DNA from: Granulibacter bethesdensis
Lineage (GTDB): Bacteria > Pseudomonadota > Alphaproteobacteria > Acetobacterales > Acetobacteraceae
Length of the DNA: 64,000 bases
Direction of reading: 5' to 3'
NCBI RefSeq assembly: GCF_001889545.1
Contig: NZ_CP018194.1
Coordinates: forward strand, 1,090,501 to 1,154,500
This document shows, piece after piece, positions 1-7,968 of this stretch; positions within the stretch are counted from its first letter, which is position 1, and each line of letters opens with the position of its first letter. The position numbers and the translations under genes were made by a program. The notes below the pieces were generated by a model that saw nothing but the letters and a program-made list of their open reading frames with translations, ran no database searches and was not told the origin of the DNA.

Positions 1-248
1 GGGATCATACGACGGTCAGCCGTCAGATGGCGAAACTGGAGGATCTGGGCCTTGTCGAACGCCGGCCATCGGCGACGGACAAGCGTGTGCGGGAGGCGAT
101 AGTCAGCGCCAAGGGGCTCGACATGATCGTTGCACTGAATGCGGCCCGCGAACGGCTCGCCAATCGCATCCTGGCGTCCTGGACGGACGCGGAATTGGAC
201 GAATTGCGCAAGCTGCTCCGCCGCTTTGCCGACGATCTCATGCGCTAG
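1..248 (+). CDS. MarR-family transcriptional regulator, C-terminal part
   Basis: The gene enters from the left edge; reading frame starts at base 3. The visible ~81 residues begin inside the recognition helix of a winged helix (TTVSRQMAKLEDLGLVER), run through the wing (RRPSATDKR, a typical MarR wing with Asp-Lys-Arg) and end in the C-terminal dimerisation helices (ASWTDAELDELRKLLRRF). MarR proteins are dimeric DNA-binding repressors, often responding to phenolics or oxidants. The stop codon (246-248) overlaps the stop codon of a broken transposase on the other strand, so the IS remnant abuts or slightly alters the C-terminus. Target and ligand cannot be inferred. Confidence 0.8.
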   Translation, partial: DHTTVSRQMAKLEDLGLVERRPSATDKRVREAIVSAKGLDMIVALNAARERLANRILASWTDAELDELRKLLRRFADDLMR

Positions 249-770
249 GTGTTTAGTCCCGGTATATGGTAGATCGGATTGATGATGAACCGATCTGGGT
301 CTGACGTCCAGATTCTGGCGATGTATTCGTAGGGCGTGAGGCCGCCGAGCGTCTTGAGCCGGCGGGCAAAGTCATAGGCGGCCATGAAGTCGGCGAGGGG
401 CGTCCGCAGCTGGTCGTGGCTCTTGTAGTGGAAGCGATTGACTGTTGCCTCCTTGATGGTTCGGTTCATCCTTTCGACCTGTCCGTTGGTCCAGGGATGG
501 TTCGGCTTCGTCAGACGGTGCCCGATGTCGTTTGCCTCGCAGATCATGTCGAAGCGCATCTGGCGGGACCAGGCGGTGTTGCGGTTACGAGACTGGTCGG
601 CGAACTGATTGCCCTTGTCGGTCAGGATGGTGTGGATGCGGTAAGTGGGGGGCTGTCAGCAGGTGTTCGAGGAACTCCCATGCTGTCAGGCGATGTTCCA
701 ATCCAATGCGACTGTCGGCAGGGATCAGCCGACAGTCGCTCCCCTTGACGCCCTCCCAAGAATGTAACAT
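245..770 (-). pseudogene. Degenerate IS481-family transposase (DDE integrase core), 5'-truncated and frameshifted
   Basis: The reverse-strand frame 245-655 reads as the C-terminal half of an IS481-type DDE transposase: YRIHTILTDKGNQFAD (second catalytic Asp region), HRLTKPNHPWTNGQVERMNR (third catalytic Glu in GQVERMNRTIKE) and the conserved tail ending GLTPYEYIARIWTSDPDRF. A stop lies in frame at about 656-658, but the matching upstream segment (LEHRLTAWEFLEHLL) continues in another frame up to about 720-770, so there is at least one frameshift near 650. The N-terminal helix-turn-helix half is missing. No terminal inverted repeats could be recognised. It is an inactive remnant marking past insertion beside the MarR gene. 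Confidence 0.75.
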
Positions 771-782
771 GTAGAGTTACAT
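762..782. promoter_or_regulatory. Perfect inverted repeat, candidate operator of the Rrf2 regulator
   Basis: ATGTAAC (762-768) and GTTACAT (776-782) form perfect 7-base arms separated by 7 bases. The right arm overlaps the proposed start codon of the Rrf2 gene (781). Rrf2-family repressors commonly bind such AT-rich dyads over their own promoters, so autoregulation of this gene and the flavoprotein gene behind it is likely but inferred. Confidence 0.55.
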
Positions 783-1239
783 GTCTGACGACGTTCGCCT
801 GTCCAGTATTCTGCACCTGCTGCTTCACATGGCCGATGCATCTGCGCCGATGACATCCGATGCGATGGCCAAGGCGATGGGGAGCAATCCCGTGGTCGCC
901 CGCCGGACATTTGCAGGGCTGCGTGAGGCGGGGATCGTGCGATCGACAAAAGGGCCGGGCGGCGGATGGACGCTGGCGCGTCGCCCCAAGGAGGTGACAT
1001 TGCGAATGCTCTACGATGCCATCGGCCGGCCTCGGCTTTTCGCTTTTGGAAACCGTAGCGATCATTCGTCCTGTCTAGTTGAGCAGGCCGTGAACGCCGA
1101 GCTGGATGACGCCCGGCAACAGGCGGAGGCGGTCCTGCTCAGCCGTATGGAAGCCGTGACCTTGGCCTCCCTGTCCAAAGATTTCGATAAGCGGCTGGCC
1201 GCAATCGGAATGAAGCGATCGGATATCCGACATGCATGA
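781..1239 (+). CDS. Rrf2-family transcriptional regulator
   Basis: The 152-residue product has the Rrf2 winged-helix domain at residues 1-85: helix-turn-helix (MTSDAMAKAMGSNPVVARRTFAGL), then REAGIVRSTKGPGGGWTLAR, the family's glycine-rich wing. Rrf2 members such as IscR and NsrR sense Fe-S clusters or redox state through three cysteines; here only one Cys is visible (SSCLVEQ, about residue 99), so it is not a classical cluster sensor and may use thiol chemistry or another signal. The end overlaps the next gene's start by 8 bases, so the two are translationally coupled. Its partner is a thioredoxin-reductase-like flavoprotein, suggesting control of a redox response. The start at 781 lies inside an inverted repeat and lacks a clear ribosome site. 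Confidence 0.85.
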   Translation: MSDDVRLSSILHLLLHMADASAPMTSDAMAKAMGSNPVVARRTFAGLREAGIVRSTKGPGGGWTLARRPKEVTLRMLYDAIGRPRLFAFGNRSDHSSCLVEQAVNAELDDARQQAEAVLLSRMEAVTLASLSKDFDKRLAAIGMKRSDIRHA

Positions 1240-2119
1240 TGCAATCATTATCGGCGGCAGCTTCGCGGGGCTGTCCGCGGCCATGTATCTGGCGCGTGGC
1301 CGACACGATGTCGTCGTTCTCGACACCGGGACACCCCGCAACCGCTTCTCACCGCGATCGCACGCGTTTTTCAACCATGATGGATCGACGCCCGCCGCGA
1401 TGCTCGCGACGGCGCGAGACCAGTTGAAGCCCTATCAGACGGTTTGCTTGGGCAATGGCGAGGCGATCAGCGCGGCTGGCGCACAAGATGGCTTCTCCGT
1501 CATGCTCGCCGCGGGTGGGGTACTCGAGGGACGCCGTCTGATTCTCGCCAGCGGCGTTCGCGACATCCTGCCGCCGATCGACGGTCTTGCCGAGCGGTGG
1601 GGAACAAGCGTCCTGCACTGCCCCTATTGCCATGGCTATGAATATGCCGATCATCGGCTTGGCGTCCTTTATGCCGGCCCCGCTTCCTTGCATCACGCGC
1701 GCCTGATCGCGAACTGGGGGCCGACGACGCTGTTCACCCATGGCGTCGAGATCGAAGAAAGCGATACGCTCGCCGCGTATGGGATCGCGCTTGAAACCGC
1801 GCCGATCACAGCGCTGCGTGGCCCTGAGGGCAGGCTAAGCCATGTCGAAACGACGCCTGCGCGGTCCATCCCTCTGGATGCTCTCTATGTCGCGCCGGGG
1901 ATCGAACCGCGTGGCCATGTCGCCAGCGCGCTGGGCTGTACCATGCGGGAAACTTTGGCGGGCTCCATTCTGGCCGTCGACGAGCGGATGATGACGTCGG
2001 TTCCAGGCGTCTATGCCGCCGGCGACATTGCGGCATTTCCGTCGATGGTGGCGCGTGCTGTTGCCGATGGATCGCTGGCCGGTGCGATGGTTAGCCAGTC
2101 GCTCATTTTCGATAGCTGA
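1232..2119 (+). CDS. NAD(P)/FAD-dependent oxidoreductase, thioredoxin reductase-like
   Basis: The 295-residue cytosolic flavoprotein starts with an FAD-binding Rossmann motif (AIIIGGSFAGLSAAMYLARG), has the redox-active pair CPYC at residues 130-133 followed by HGYE, and ends with the second FAD motif (GVYAAGDIAAFPS). This is the layout of small TrxR-like reductases whose CxxC shuttles electrons from NAD(P)H to a thiol partner. The central NAD(P) domain around residues 142-190 is divergent (GVLYAGPASLHHARL), so cofactor preference is uncertain. It overlaps the upstream Rrf2 regulator by 8 bases. A dedicated thioredoxin is not seen nearby; the substrate is unknown. Confidence 0.85.
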   Translation: MHDAIIIGGSFAGLSAAMYLARGRHDVVVLDTGTPRNRFSPRSHAFFNHDGSTPAAMLATARDQLKPYQTVCLGNGEAISAAGAQDGFSVMLAAGGVLEGRRLILASGVRDILPPIDGLAERWGTSVLHCPYCHGYEYADHRLGVLYAGPASLHHARLIANWGPTTLFTHGVEIEESDTLAAYGIALETAPITALRGPEGRLSHVETTPARSIPLDALYVAPGIEPRGHVASALGCTMRETLAGSILAVDERMMTSVPGVYAAGDIAAFPSMVARAVADGSLAGAMVSQSLIFDS

Positions 2120-2132
2120 GCGGAGAACGCGC

Positions 2133-3089
2133 ATGTTCGTCTCACGCCTCGTTCTTGCCCTTCTGTTCGCGGGTATGCCCGTCGGGCTTGCTGCTCTACC
2201 AGCGCTTCCGGCGGTGGCCCCAATCGCTTCCATCGCCGATCGACGGGCCTGGGTTGGTGTCCAGCGCTTCCGTTACCTGGAAGCGGGGGCAGGAGATACG
2301 TTGATCGTCTTGCTGCACGGCTGGCCGCAGGATGCCGACGAGTGGCACAAGATCATGCCCCGGCTTGCAACGCGCTATCGCGTAGTCGCGGTGGACTTGC
2401 CGGGTGTCGGAGGCTTGACATCGCCGTCACGCGATTTCTCTAAGGCCGCGGTGGCGCGAGATCTGCACGGGTTCGTTCAGGGTCTTGGAGCTAGGCGCGT
2501 TGTGCTAGTTGGCCACGACATAGGCGGCATGGTGGCATATGCCTATGCGCGCCAGTTTCCCGGCGATGTGCAGGGCGTGGCAATCCTCGACGTGCCGCTT
2601 CCCGGTTTGGCGCCGTGGGACAAAATCGAAACGATCCAGCAGGCTTGGCACTTCCAGTTCAACGCGCAAGCGCCGCTTACCGAGCAACTCGTCGCGGGCC
2701 GGCAAGCGAGCTACTTCCGCTACTTCATCGACAGCAACGCCGGCAATCCCAAGGCGATCAGTGATGTGGATGTGGCCGGTTACGCGGCCGCCTATGAATC
2801 GGCAAACCAGCTATCTGCAGGTTTCGGGTTCTACCGGACATTCCCGCAGGACAAGCTGTTCAACGACGGACAGCGCGAGCCGTTGGCTGTGCCAATGCTG
2901 GTGGCTGGCGCAGACCGGAGCTTGGGTGCGGGCGTACAAGTGCTGGCACAGGCGCTACGTGACCACGGCGTGTCGGAGGTACGCTCGGCGACGATCGAGG
3001 GGGCCGGCCACTGGGTGGCAGAGGAGAAACCCGATGAGGTCGCCCAGCTGATCGAGCGATTCGTCGCCATCGTCGGCAAACCGCGATGA
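2133..3089 (+). CDS. Exported alpha/beta-fold hydrolase (epoxide hydrolase / dehalogenase-like)
   Basis: I chose the ATG at 2133, preceded by GCGGAG 8-13 bases upstream; it gives 318 residues beginning with a signal peptide (hydrophobic residues 5-30, small residues before about 30). The mature part is an alpha/beta hydrolase: oxyanion segment LLHGWPQ (about 61-66), nucleophile elbow VGHDIGG with Asp129, and a late GHW (His base) in GAGHWVAEEKP. An Asp nucleophile is typical of epoxide hydrolases and haloalkane dehalogenases rather than Ser esterases. It begins 13 bases after the flavoprotein gene and may be co-transcribed. The natural substrate cannot be read from sequence. Confidence 0.82.
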   Translation: MFVSRLVLALLFAGMPVGLAALPALPAVAPIASIADRRAWVGVQRFRYLEAGAGDTLIVLLHGWPQDADEWHKIMPRLATRYRVVAVDLPGVGGLTSPSRDFSKAAVARDLHGFVQGLGARRVVLVGHDIGGMVAYAYARQFPGDVQGVAILDVPLPGLAPWDKIETIQQAWHFQFNAQAPLTEQLVAGRQASYFRYFIDSNAGNPKAISDVDVAGYAAAYESANQLSAGFGFYRTFPQDKLFNDGQREPLAVPMLVAGADRSLGAGVQVLAQALRDHGVSEVRSATIEGAGHWVAEEKPDEVAQLIERFVAIVGKPR

Positions 3090-3138
3090 CTAACGGTGAT
3101 GCGTTTTCGCCGACAGTGGCAGAAAGCCTGGGGTGACC

Positions 3139-3495
3139 ATGCCCCTCACCGCCACCTGCCATTGTGGTGCCGTCGCAATTACGCTGTCGGAGCTTCCGAC
3201 CGAGCTGACGCGATGCAATTGCTCGCTCTGCCGCAGCTATGGCGTCGTCTGGGCGTATTACGACGAGGCCAGCGTCGCGATACCTGATGGGGTCGAGACC
3301 GATACGTATACGTGGAATGGTCGCAACGTCGATTTTCACCGTTGCCGTTGCTGCGGGTGTGTCACCCACTGGGTGCCGCGCCGACGATCGCGCAAAATGC
3401 GTGGCGTCAACGCCAACCTCATGCCCGCCGATCGAATCACTTCCGTTCGCGTTCGCCATCGCGACGGTGCAAAAACCGGCAAATACCTTGATTGA
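3139..3495 (+). CDS. GFA-family zinc protein (glutathione-dependent formaldehyde-activating-like)
   Basis: The ~118-residue protein begins MPLTATCHCGAV and contains the family's cysteine pattern: CHC (7-9), CNCSLC (26-31) and CRCCGC (69-74), which in GFA proteins bind two zinc ions. Founding members speed glutathione-formaldehyde adduct formation, but most family members have unknown roles. A GTG six bases upstream (3133) is an alternative start. It lies 50 bases downstream of the exported hydrolase. No glutathione-dependent formaldehyde dehydrogenase gene is adjacent, so a formaldehyde role is only suggested. Confidence 0.8.
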   Translation: MPLTATCHCGAVAITLSELPTELTRCNCSLCRSYGVVWAYYDEASVAIPDGVETDTYTWNGRNVDFHRCRCCGCVTHWVPRRRSRKMRGVNANLMPADRITSVRVRHRDGAKTGKYLD

Positions 3496-3597
3496 TATCG
3501 CCTGTGCTCTGCGAACGCTTAGGCTTGGCACAATCCCCATAATGCCATCCCAATGGGAATGCCTCGGCGGACTCGCCGCCCTCCCAATCGCGAAAGG

Positions 3598-3966
3598 TCA
3601 GCCGATCCGCCCAGCTTGACCAGCTATCACACGCCATTGCCCGGAAGTTCGCGACCATAGGCGTGTGTATGCGTAGGTTCCGTCGATCGTCATGTCGCCA
3701 AACGTGCCGGCAAGCGTGGCCTTCGTGGTCGCAAGCATCATATCGTCGACGGGATGAAACTGCCCTTCCGTCAGAGATATTTCAGTCAGCTTGAGGACAC
3801 CCGATGCGTGCGCCGAAAGGTCTTGGTCCTTACCTACGACCGTTCCATCAGGGCCGGTAAACACGAGACGGTCATCGATCAGCGCCGACAATGCGGTCAC
3901 GTCACCAGCGAGCATCGCCGCCCGTAACGCCTCCTCTGCTCGCGCGATTTCAGCTTCGTAGATCAT
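3598..3966 (-). CDS. SnoaL/NTF2-like protein (DUF4440 type)
   Basis: The ATG at 3966 is preceded on the reverse strand by AGGGGGAG and gives 122 residues. The sequence follows the NTF2-like cone fold: N-terminal helices (IARAEEALRAAMLAGDVTAL), then IDDRLVFTGPDGTVVGKD, and a beta-rich end with TRLWSRTSGQWRVIAGQAG. Such proteins are small-molecule isomerases, hydrolases or ligand-binding domains; the DLVF/GQWRV pattern suggests the DUF4440 group with unknown function. It lies head-to-head with nothing recognised; the next upstream gene is a LysR fragment on the same strand, 108 bases away. Confidence 0.72.
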   Translation of the reverse strand: MIYEAEIARAEEALRAAMLAGDVTALSALIDDRLVFTGPDGTVVGKDQDLSAHASGVLKLTEISLTEGQFHPVDDMMLATTKATLAGTFGDMTIDGTYAYTRLWSRTSGQWRVIAGQAGRIG

Positions 3967-4073
3967 GCTCCCCCTGTTTCGCCTTGGCCGATCGCGATGG
4001 CAAGGGTCAGGGAATGGCGACATTCCCATTTCTCGATCCCGATGAGAATGAATCCACGATCGCGATAGCAATC

Positions 4074-4424
4074 CTAAACGAGGCTATCGTGCAGGCGCGG
4101 CGAACGAAAAGGCTCGACCCGATTAGCGGCCACGAAGAAATCGATCGTCGCGCGCACCGCCGGACGCATCTGCCGCCGGCTGGCATGATAGATGAAGAAG
4201 CCGGGAAAGGGCGGACAATGTTCGGGGAACAGTTCGACCAGTCGCCCCGCCGCCAGATCGTCGGCCATGATGCTCTCGATCACGAACGCGATACCCGCGC
4301 CATCGCACACCGCGCGCCGTAGCAGCGCATCGTCGTTGACGATCAGCGTCTGCGGCAGCGCGTCGTCTGCAGCACGCCGTTGATGCAAGCTCAGCCTGCA
4401 GAAAGCGAACCGTAGTATCCCAAT
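4074..4424 (-). pseudogene. LysR-family regulator, C-terminal fragment
   Basis: The frame from 4424 to 4074 reads as the last third of a LysR substrate-binding domain: LIVNDDALLRRAVCDGAGIAFV, then GRLVELFPEHCPPFPGFF and the family's end motif YHASRRQMRPAVRATIDFFV. A stop codon lies immediately upstream at 4425-4427, the only start in the fragment is a weak TTG at 4388, and no helix-turn-helix domain exists nearby. About 200 N-terminal residues of a normal ~300-residue LysR protein are gone. It is most likely a decayed regulator left by rearrangement in this accessory block. Confidence 0.7.
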
Positions 4425-4430
4425 TTACAG

Positions 4431-5027
4431 GTTGATGGCCGGCAACGGCGACGCCTAACAGCTGTTAAGCCGCCCTCGCCACTCGAATTTCCCAATGATC
4501 TGAGTGCCCATCGCTTTCACCTCGGGTGCGCCAAATTCTGCCGATTGCCTTCCAAGATACACTATAGCCGCCGAACGCTGAATTCTTCGCAGAGCGTGCA
4601 ATGATATGTACGCGACAAAGGGGGCGGCGGCTTTTGACGGCCACAAAGTTTAAATAGTGCCCGGTCTCGGATAATCGGCGTCCTTCCAGAACCAAAGTGG
4701 CCAGAACCAAAGTGGCCAGAACCAAAGTGGTAGGATGTCTGGGCCGGCACTCAGCGCCAATTCGAGGCGCTCGACGGCATCATCCGCTCCGATTTCAGCC
4801 ACGGGAAGTCGAAATCCGGGAGGTGATTGGCGTGACCCCCCTGCTGTTCCAAGGAATGGGCCGACGGCGTTGAAGACACGCACGATGCTTGATGCGCTCG
4901 AAGCATAGGGAAAGTTTCAGTTCGCACGTTGATTCCGATCAATGCGCGTGCCGCCGCCGAAGCGCAGCTTACGCCTGACAATCAAAGCCGGATGCATGAA
5001 GCGAACCGGCAGAAAGGCAGGCTTTCC
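4431..5027. other. Intergenic stretch, no recognisable gene
   Basis: About 600 bases between the LysR fragment and pntAA. Short open frames exist on both strands, but none resembles a known family and none has convincing codon use. The only clear structure is a 15-base triple tandem repeat (4686-4730). The last bases must contain the pnt ribosome site (AAAGGCAGG at about 5014-5021) and probably its promoter. Confidence 0.5.
4686..4730. repeat. Three perfect tandem copies of a 15-base unit
   Basis: The unit CCAGAACCAAAGTGG occurs at 4686-4700, 4701-4715 and 4716-4730 without a mismatch. Because the unit is a multiple of three, both strands stay open through it; the reverse strand would read repeated PLWFW. 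Similar short iterons can be transposase-binding sites at IS ends, but no adjoining transposase is recognised. Function unknown. Confidence 0.85.
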
Positions 5028-6176
5028 ATGGCTTTCGTGCTTGGCCTTCTCAAAGAGGCCCATGCGGAAGAAAAGCGTGTGGCGTTAATACCGGCGGTCG
5101 CATCCCGCCTGACGCGTCTGGGCGCGGACATCAGGATCGAATCCGGCGCAGGGCTGAGCGCCACATTCACCGATACGGCTTATGTCGGTTGCCGGATCGA
5201 GCTGGACCGGCGGAAGCTCCTGAGTGAGGCGGATATCGTGCTCGCCGTACAACCGCCCCCCGTTGAAACGGTCCGGATGATGAAGGCGGGCGCGGCCCTG
5301 ATCTCGTTCGTCTATGGGGCAGCCTCTCCTGATCTCGTCAAAGCGCTCCGCGATGGCAAGATCACAAGCTTTGCGATGGAACAGATCCCGCGTATCAGCC
5401 GCGCCCAGGCGATGGACGCCTTGTCGAGCCAGGCGGCGCTTGCCGGTTACTACGCCCCGCTCATCGGGGCCGTGCATATGCCGCGTATCCTGCCCATGAT
5501 GACGACGGCGGTCGGATCGCTGCGTGCGGCACGGGTTCTGGTCATGGGGCTCGGTGTCGCCGGATTGCAGGCGCTTGCCACAGCCCATCGCCTCGGTGCC
5601 GTGACCGAGGGATACGACGTCCGCCCGGAAACGAAGGAGCAGGCCCTGTCGCTCGGCGCCAAATTCGTCGACACGGGCGTCGATGCGCGTGGCGAAGGCG
5701 GCTATGCCCGCGAACTGACGGCCGAGGAACAGGCGAAGGTCCGGTCCGTGCTCGACAGGCATATCGCTGAGGCTGACCTGATCATTACCACGGCCTCGGT
5801 TCCGGGTCGTCCGGCACCGAAGCTGATCTCGGCCAGGCAGATCGCCGCCATGAAGCCGGGTTCCGTCATCGTCGATCTCGGCGCGGAAGGCGGCGGCAAC
5901 TGCGAAGGCACGCGACCCGGTGAAACGGTGGCGGTCGGTCCGGTCACCATCCTCGGGCTTGTGAACGCGCCCTCCATGCTCGCTCAGCATGCGAGCGAAC
6001 TTTACGCCAAGAACGTCGCCAACCTTGTCGAACTGATCGTCAAGGACGGGACCATCCATCCCGATTTCGACGACGCGGTCATCGCCGGAACCGTGCTCAC
6101 CCATGACGGAGCCATCCGCAATCCGGCCGTTCAGGCCGCGCTCGCGGCCGTCAGGCTCAAGGAGACGGCAGCATGA
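5028..6176 (+). CDS. pntAA: NAD(P) transhydrogenase subunit alpha part 1
   Basis: This 382-residue soluble subunit binds NAD(H) (domain I) of the proton-translocating transhydrogenase, which reduces NADP+ with NADH at the expense of the proton gradient. The start at 5028 follows AAAGGCAGG and gives MAFVLGLLKEAHAEEKRVAL, matching the family's N-terminus (KE..EKRVA..P). Seen further on: the nucleotide-binding motif RVLVMGLGVAGLQALATAHRLGA, the RD-loop-like YDVRPETKEQ segment and the mobile loop region ITTASVPGRPAPKLI. The longer frame from 4929 lacks family similarity. The stop overlaps the start of pntAB (ATGA). Split alpha subunits (AA plus AB) are usual in alphaproteobacteria. Confidence 0.93.
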   Translation: MAFVLGLLKEAHAEEKRVALIPAVASRLTRLGADIRIESGAGLSATFTDTAYVGCRIELDRRKLLSEADIVLAVQPPPVETVRMMKAGAALISFVYGAASPDLVKALRDGKITSFAMEQIPRISRAQAMDALSSQAALAGYYAPLIGAVHMPRILPMMTTAVGSLRAARVLVMGLGVAGLQALATAHRLGAVTEGYDVRPETKEQALSLGAKFVDTGVDARGEGGYARELTAEEQAKVRSVLDRHIAEADLIITTASVPGRPAPKLISARQIAAMKPGSVIVDLGAEGGGNCEGTRPGETVAVGPVTILGLVNAPSMLAQHASELYAKNVANLVELIVKDGTIHPDFDDAVIAGTVLTHDGAIRNPAVQAALAAVRLKETAA

Positions 6177-6481
6177 CCAGCGACGTCACACTCACATGGC
6201 TCGTTGCCCTCTATATCTTCATGCTCGCGGCCTTCACTGGCTATGAAGTGATAAGCCGTGTGCCATCAATCTTGCACACGCCGCTGATGTCGGGATCGAA
6301 CTTCATCCACGGTATCGTCGTCGTCGGCGCGCTACACACCCTGCTGACTGCTACCGGCCCTGCGGCGCAGGGCATCGGCTTCATCGGTGTCCTGCTGGGC
6401 GCAGCAAACGCGACCGGCGGCTACGTCGTCACCGACCGCATGTTGGCCATGTTCCGCGCCAGCGGCCCGAAGGGAGGTTGA
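6173..6481 (+). CDS. pntAB: NAD(P) transhydrogenase subunit alpha part 2
   Basis: A 102-residue membrane protein forming part of the proton channel (domain II). It has about three transmembrane segments: LTWLVALYIFMLAAFTGYEVI, IHGIVVVGALHTLLTATG and IGFIGVLLGAANATGGYVVTD, ending with MLAMFRASG as in other PntAB proteins. It overlaps pntAA by 4 bases and ends two bases before pntB, so the three subunits are translated together. Confidence 0.93.
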   Translation: MTSDVTLTWLVALYIFMLAAFTGYEVISRVPSILHTPLMSGSNFIHGIVVVGALHTLLTATGPAAQGIGFIGVLLGAANATGGYVVTDRMLAMFRASGPKGG

Positions 6482-6483
6482 CC

Positions 6484-7929
6484 ATGTCATACACTCTTCT
6501 TCTCACGTCTCTGGAGGGTGTAAGTGGTCTGGCCGCCGCCGGTCTCTTCATCTTCGGCCTGAAACGCATGTCGTCGCCGGTCACGGCACTGGCCGGTATC
6601 AAGATCGCCGGGCTCGGCATGCTGGTGGCCGTCATGGCTGCCTTCCTCGTCCTTGTGCACCTTTCCCCGGAAGCACAGACCAAACTCCCGCAGAATCTCG
6701 GGCTTGCCGCGGCTGCGCTTCTGATTGGCGGCGGCTGGGCGCTGTGGAGCGGCCGCAGGGTGGCCATGACCGGCATGCCGCAGATGGTCGCGCTCTATAA
6801 TGGTATGGGCGGCGGAGCGGCGGCGGCGATTGCGGCAGCCGAGGTCGTTCGGGGCCCTTCCACGAGCCTTTTACTGACCGGCGTGACGCTTGCCGGCGCC
6901 TTGATCGGTTCGGTTTCGCTGACCGGTTCCATCATCGCCTGGGCGAAGCTGGACGGCCGGATTAACAAGCCGTGGCGCTTCCAGGGCCAGCAGGTTCTCA
7001 ATGGCGGCATCTTTCTGCTCGCTCTCATGCTTGCCGGACTGACGGTTACATATGGTGGGGGCGGCCTGGCAGGAGCGCTTGCGCCGGCCTTCTTCCTGGT
7101 GGCGCTGGCTTTCGGCGTGCTGATGACGTTGCCGATCGGCGGTGCGGACATGCCCGTGGTGATCTCGCTCTATAACGCCTTCACCGGTCTCGCCGTCGGG
7201 CTTGAAGGCTATGCGCTCGCCAATCCCGCCTTGATGATTGCAGGCATGGTGGTCGGCTCTGCCGGCACGCTGCTGACCGTCCTCATGGCGAAGGCGATGA
7301 ACCGGTCGCTCTCCAATGTGCTGTTCAGCAATTTCGGCGACACCGTCGCGACGGGAAGCAGCGAGGTTGCGGGCAGTCTGAAGCCGGTCAATGCGGACGA
7401 TGCGGCGATCGCCATGCGCTACGCCTCTTCGGTCATCATTGTACCGGGTTACGGCCTGGCTGTCGCCCAGGCGCAGCAGAAGCTCTATGAATTCGTCAAA
7501 CTGCTGCAGGCCGCCGGCGTCGATGTCAAATTTGCCATCCATCCGGTTGCCGGACGCATGCCGGGGCACATGAACGTTCTTCTCGCCGAGGCTGGCGTTC
7601 CCTACGACATCATCTTCGACATGGAAGACATCAACGATGCTTTCGCCTCGACGGATGTCGCATTGGTCATCGGCGCCAACGACGTCGTGAACCCGGCTGC
7701 CCGCACCGACAAGACATCGCCGATCTACGGTATGCCGATCCTCAACGTCGACAAGGCCCATCAGGTCTACGTCGTCAAGCGTGGACAGGGACGCGGCTAT
7801 GCCGGGGTCGAGAACCTGCTTTTTTACGCTGACAACTGCAACATGGTTTACGGCGATGCCCAGGCCGTGCTGACCCAAATGGTTCAATCCATCAAGGAAC
7901 TGGCAACAAAGGAGCCGGCCGCCGCCTGA
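6484..7929 (+). CDS. pntB: NAD(P) transhydrogenase subunit beta
   Basis: This 481-residue subunit has the rest of the membrane domain (about nine hydrophobic segments over residues 1-270) and the NADP(H)-binding domain III (about 300-481) with VIIVPGYGLAVAQAQ, the HPVAGRMPGHMNVLLAEA loop and GANDVVNPAA. The ATG at 6484 lies 8 bases after GGGAGG inside the end of pntAB; a TTG at 6478 is less likely. With PntAA and PntAB it makes NADPH from NADH and proton influx. Downstream lie an aldehyde and two alcohol dehydrogenases whose NADH output it could convert. Confidence 0.94.
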   Translation: MSYTLLLTSLEGVSGLAAAGLFIFGLKRMSSPVTALAGIKIAGLGMLVAVMAAFLVLVHLSPEAQTKLPQNLGLAAAALLIGGGWALWSGRRVAMTGMPQMVALYNGMGGGAAAAIAAAEVVRGPSTSLLLTGVTLAGALIGSVSLTGSIIAWAKLDGRINKPWRFQGQQVLNGGIFLLALMLAGLTVTYGGGGLAGALAPAFFLVALAFGVLMTLPIGGADMPVVISLYNAFTGLAVGLEGYALANPALMIAGMVVGSAGTLLTVLMAKAMNRSLSNVLFSNFGDTVATGSSEVAGSLKPVNADDAAIAMRYASSVIIVPGYGLAVAQAQQKLYEFVKLLQAAGVDVKFAIHPVAGRMPGHMNVLLAEAGVPYDIIFDMEDINDAFASTDVALVIGANDVVNPAARTDKTSPIYGMPILNVDKAHQVYVVKRGQGRGYAGVENLLFYADNCNMVYGDAQAVLTQMVQSIKELATKEPAAA

Positions 7930-7968
7930 AGTCGACGGTTATCTTCCTGTTCAACGAAAGAAACGGAC

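Noticed and set aside
4686-4730. CRISPR array
   Set aside because: The copies are directly adjacent without spacers, and no cas gene is near.
4650-4883. Reverse-strand protein with PLWFW repeats
   Set aside because: The repeated residues come only from the 15-base DNA repeat, and the flanks show no family or ribosome site.
5085-6104. 339-codon reverse frame over pntAA
   Set aside because: Shadow of the transhydrogenase gene; Arg/Asp/His-rich without motifs.
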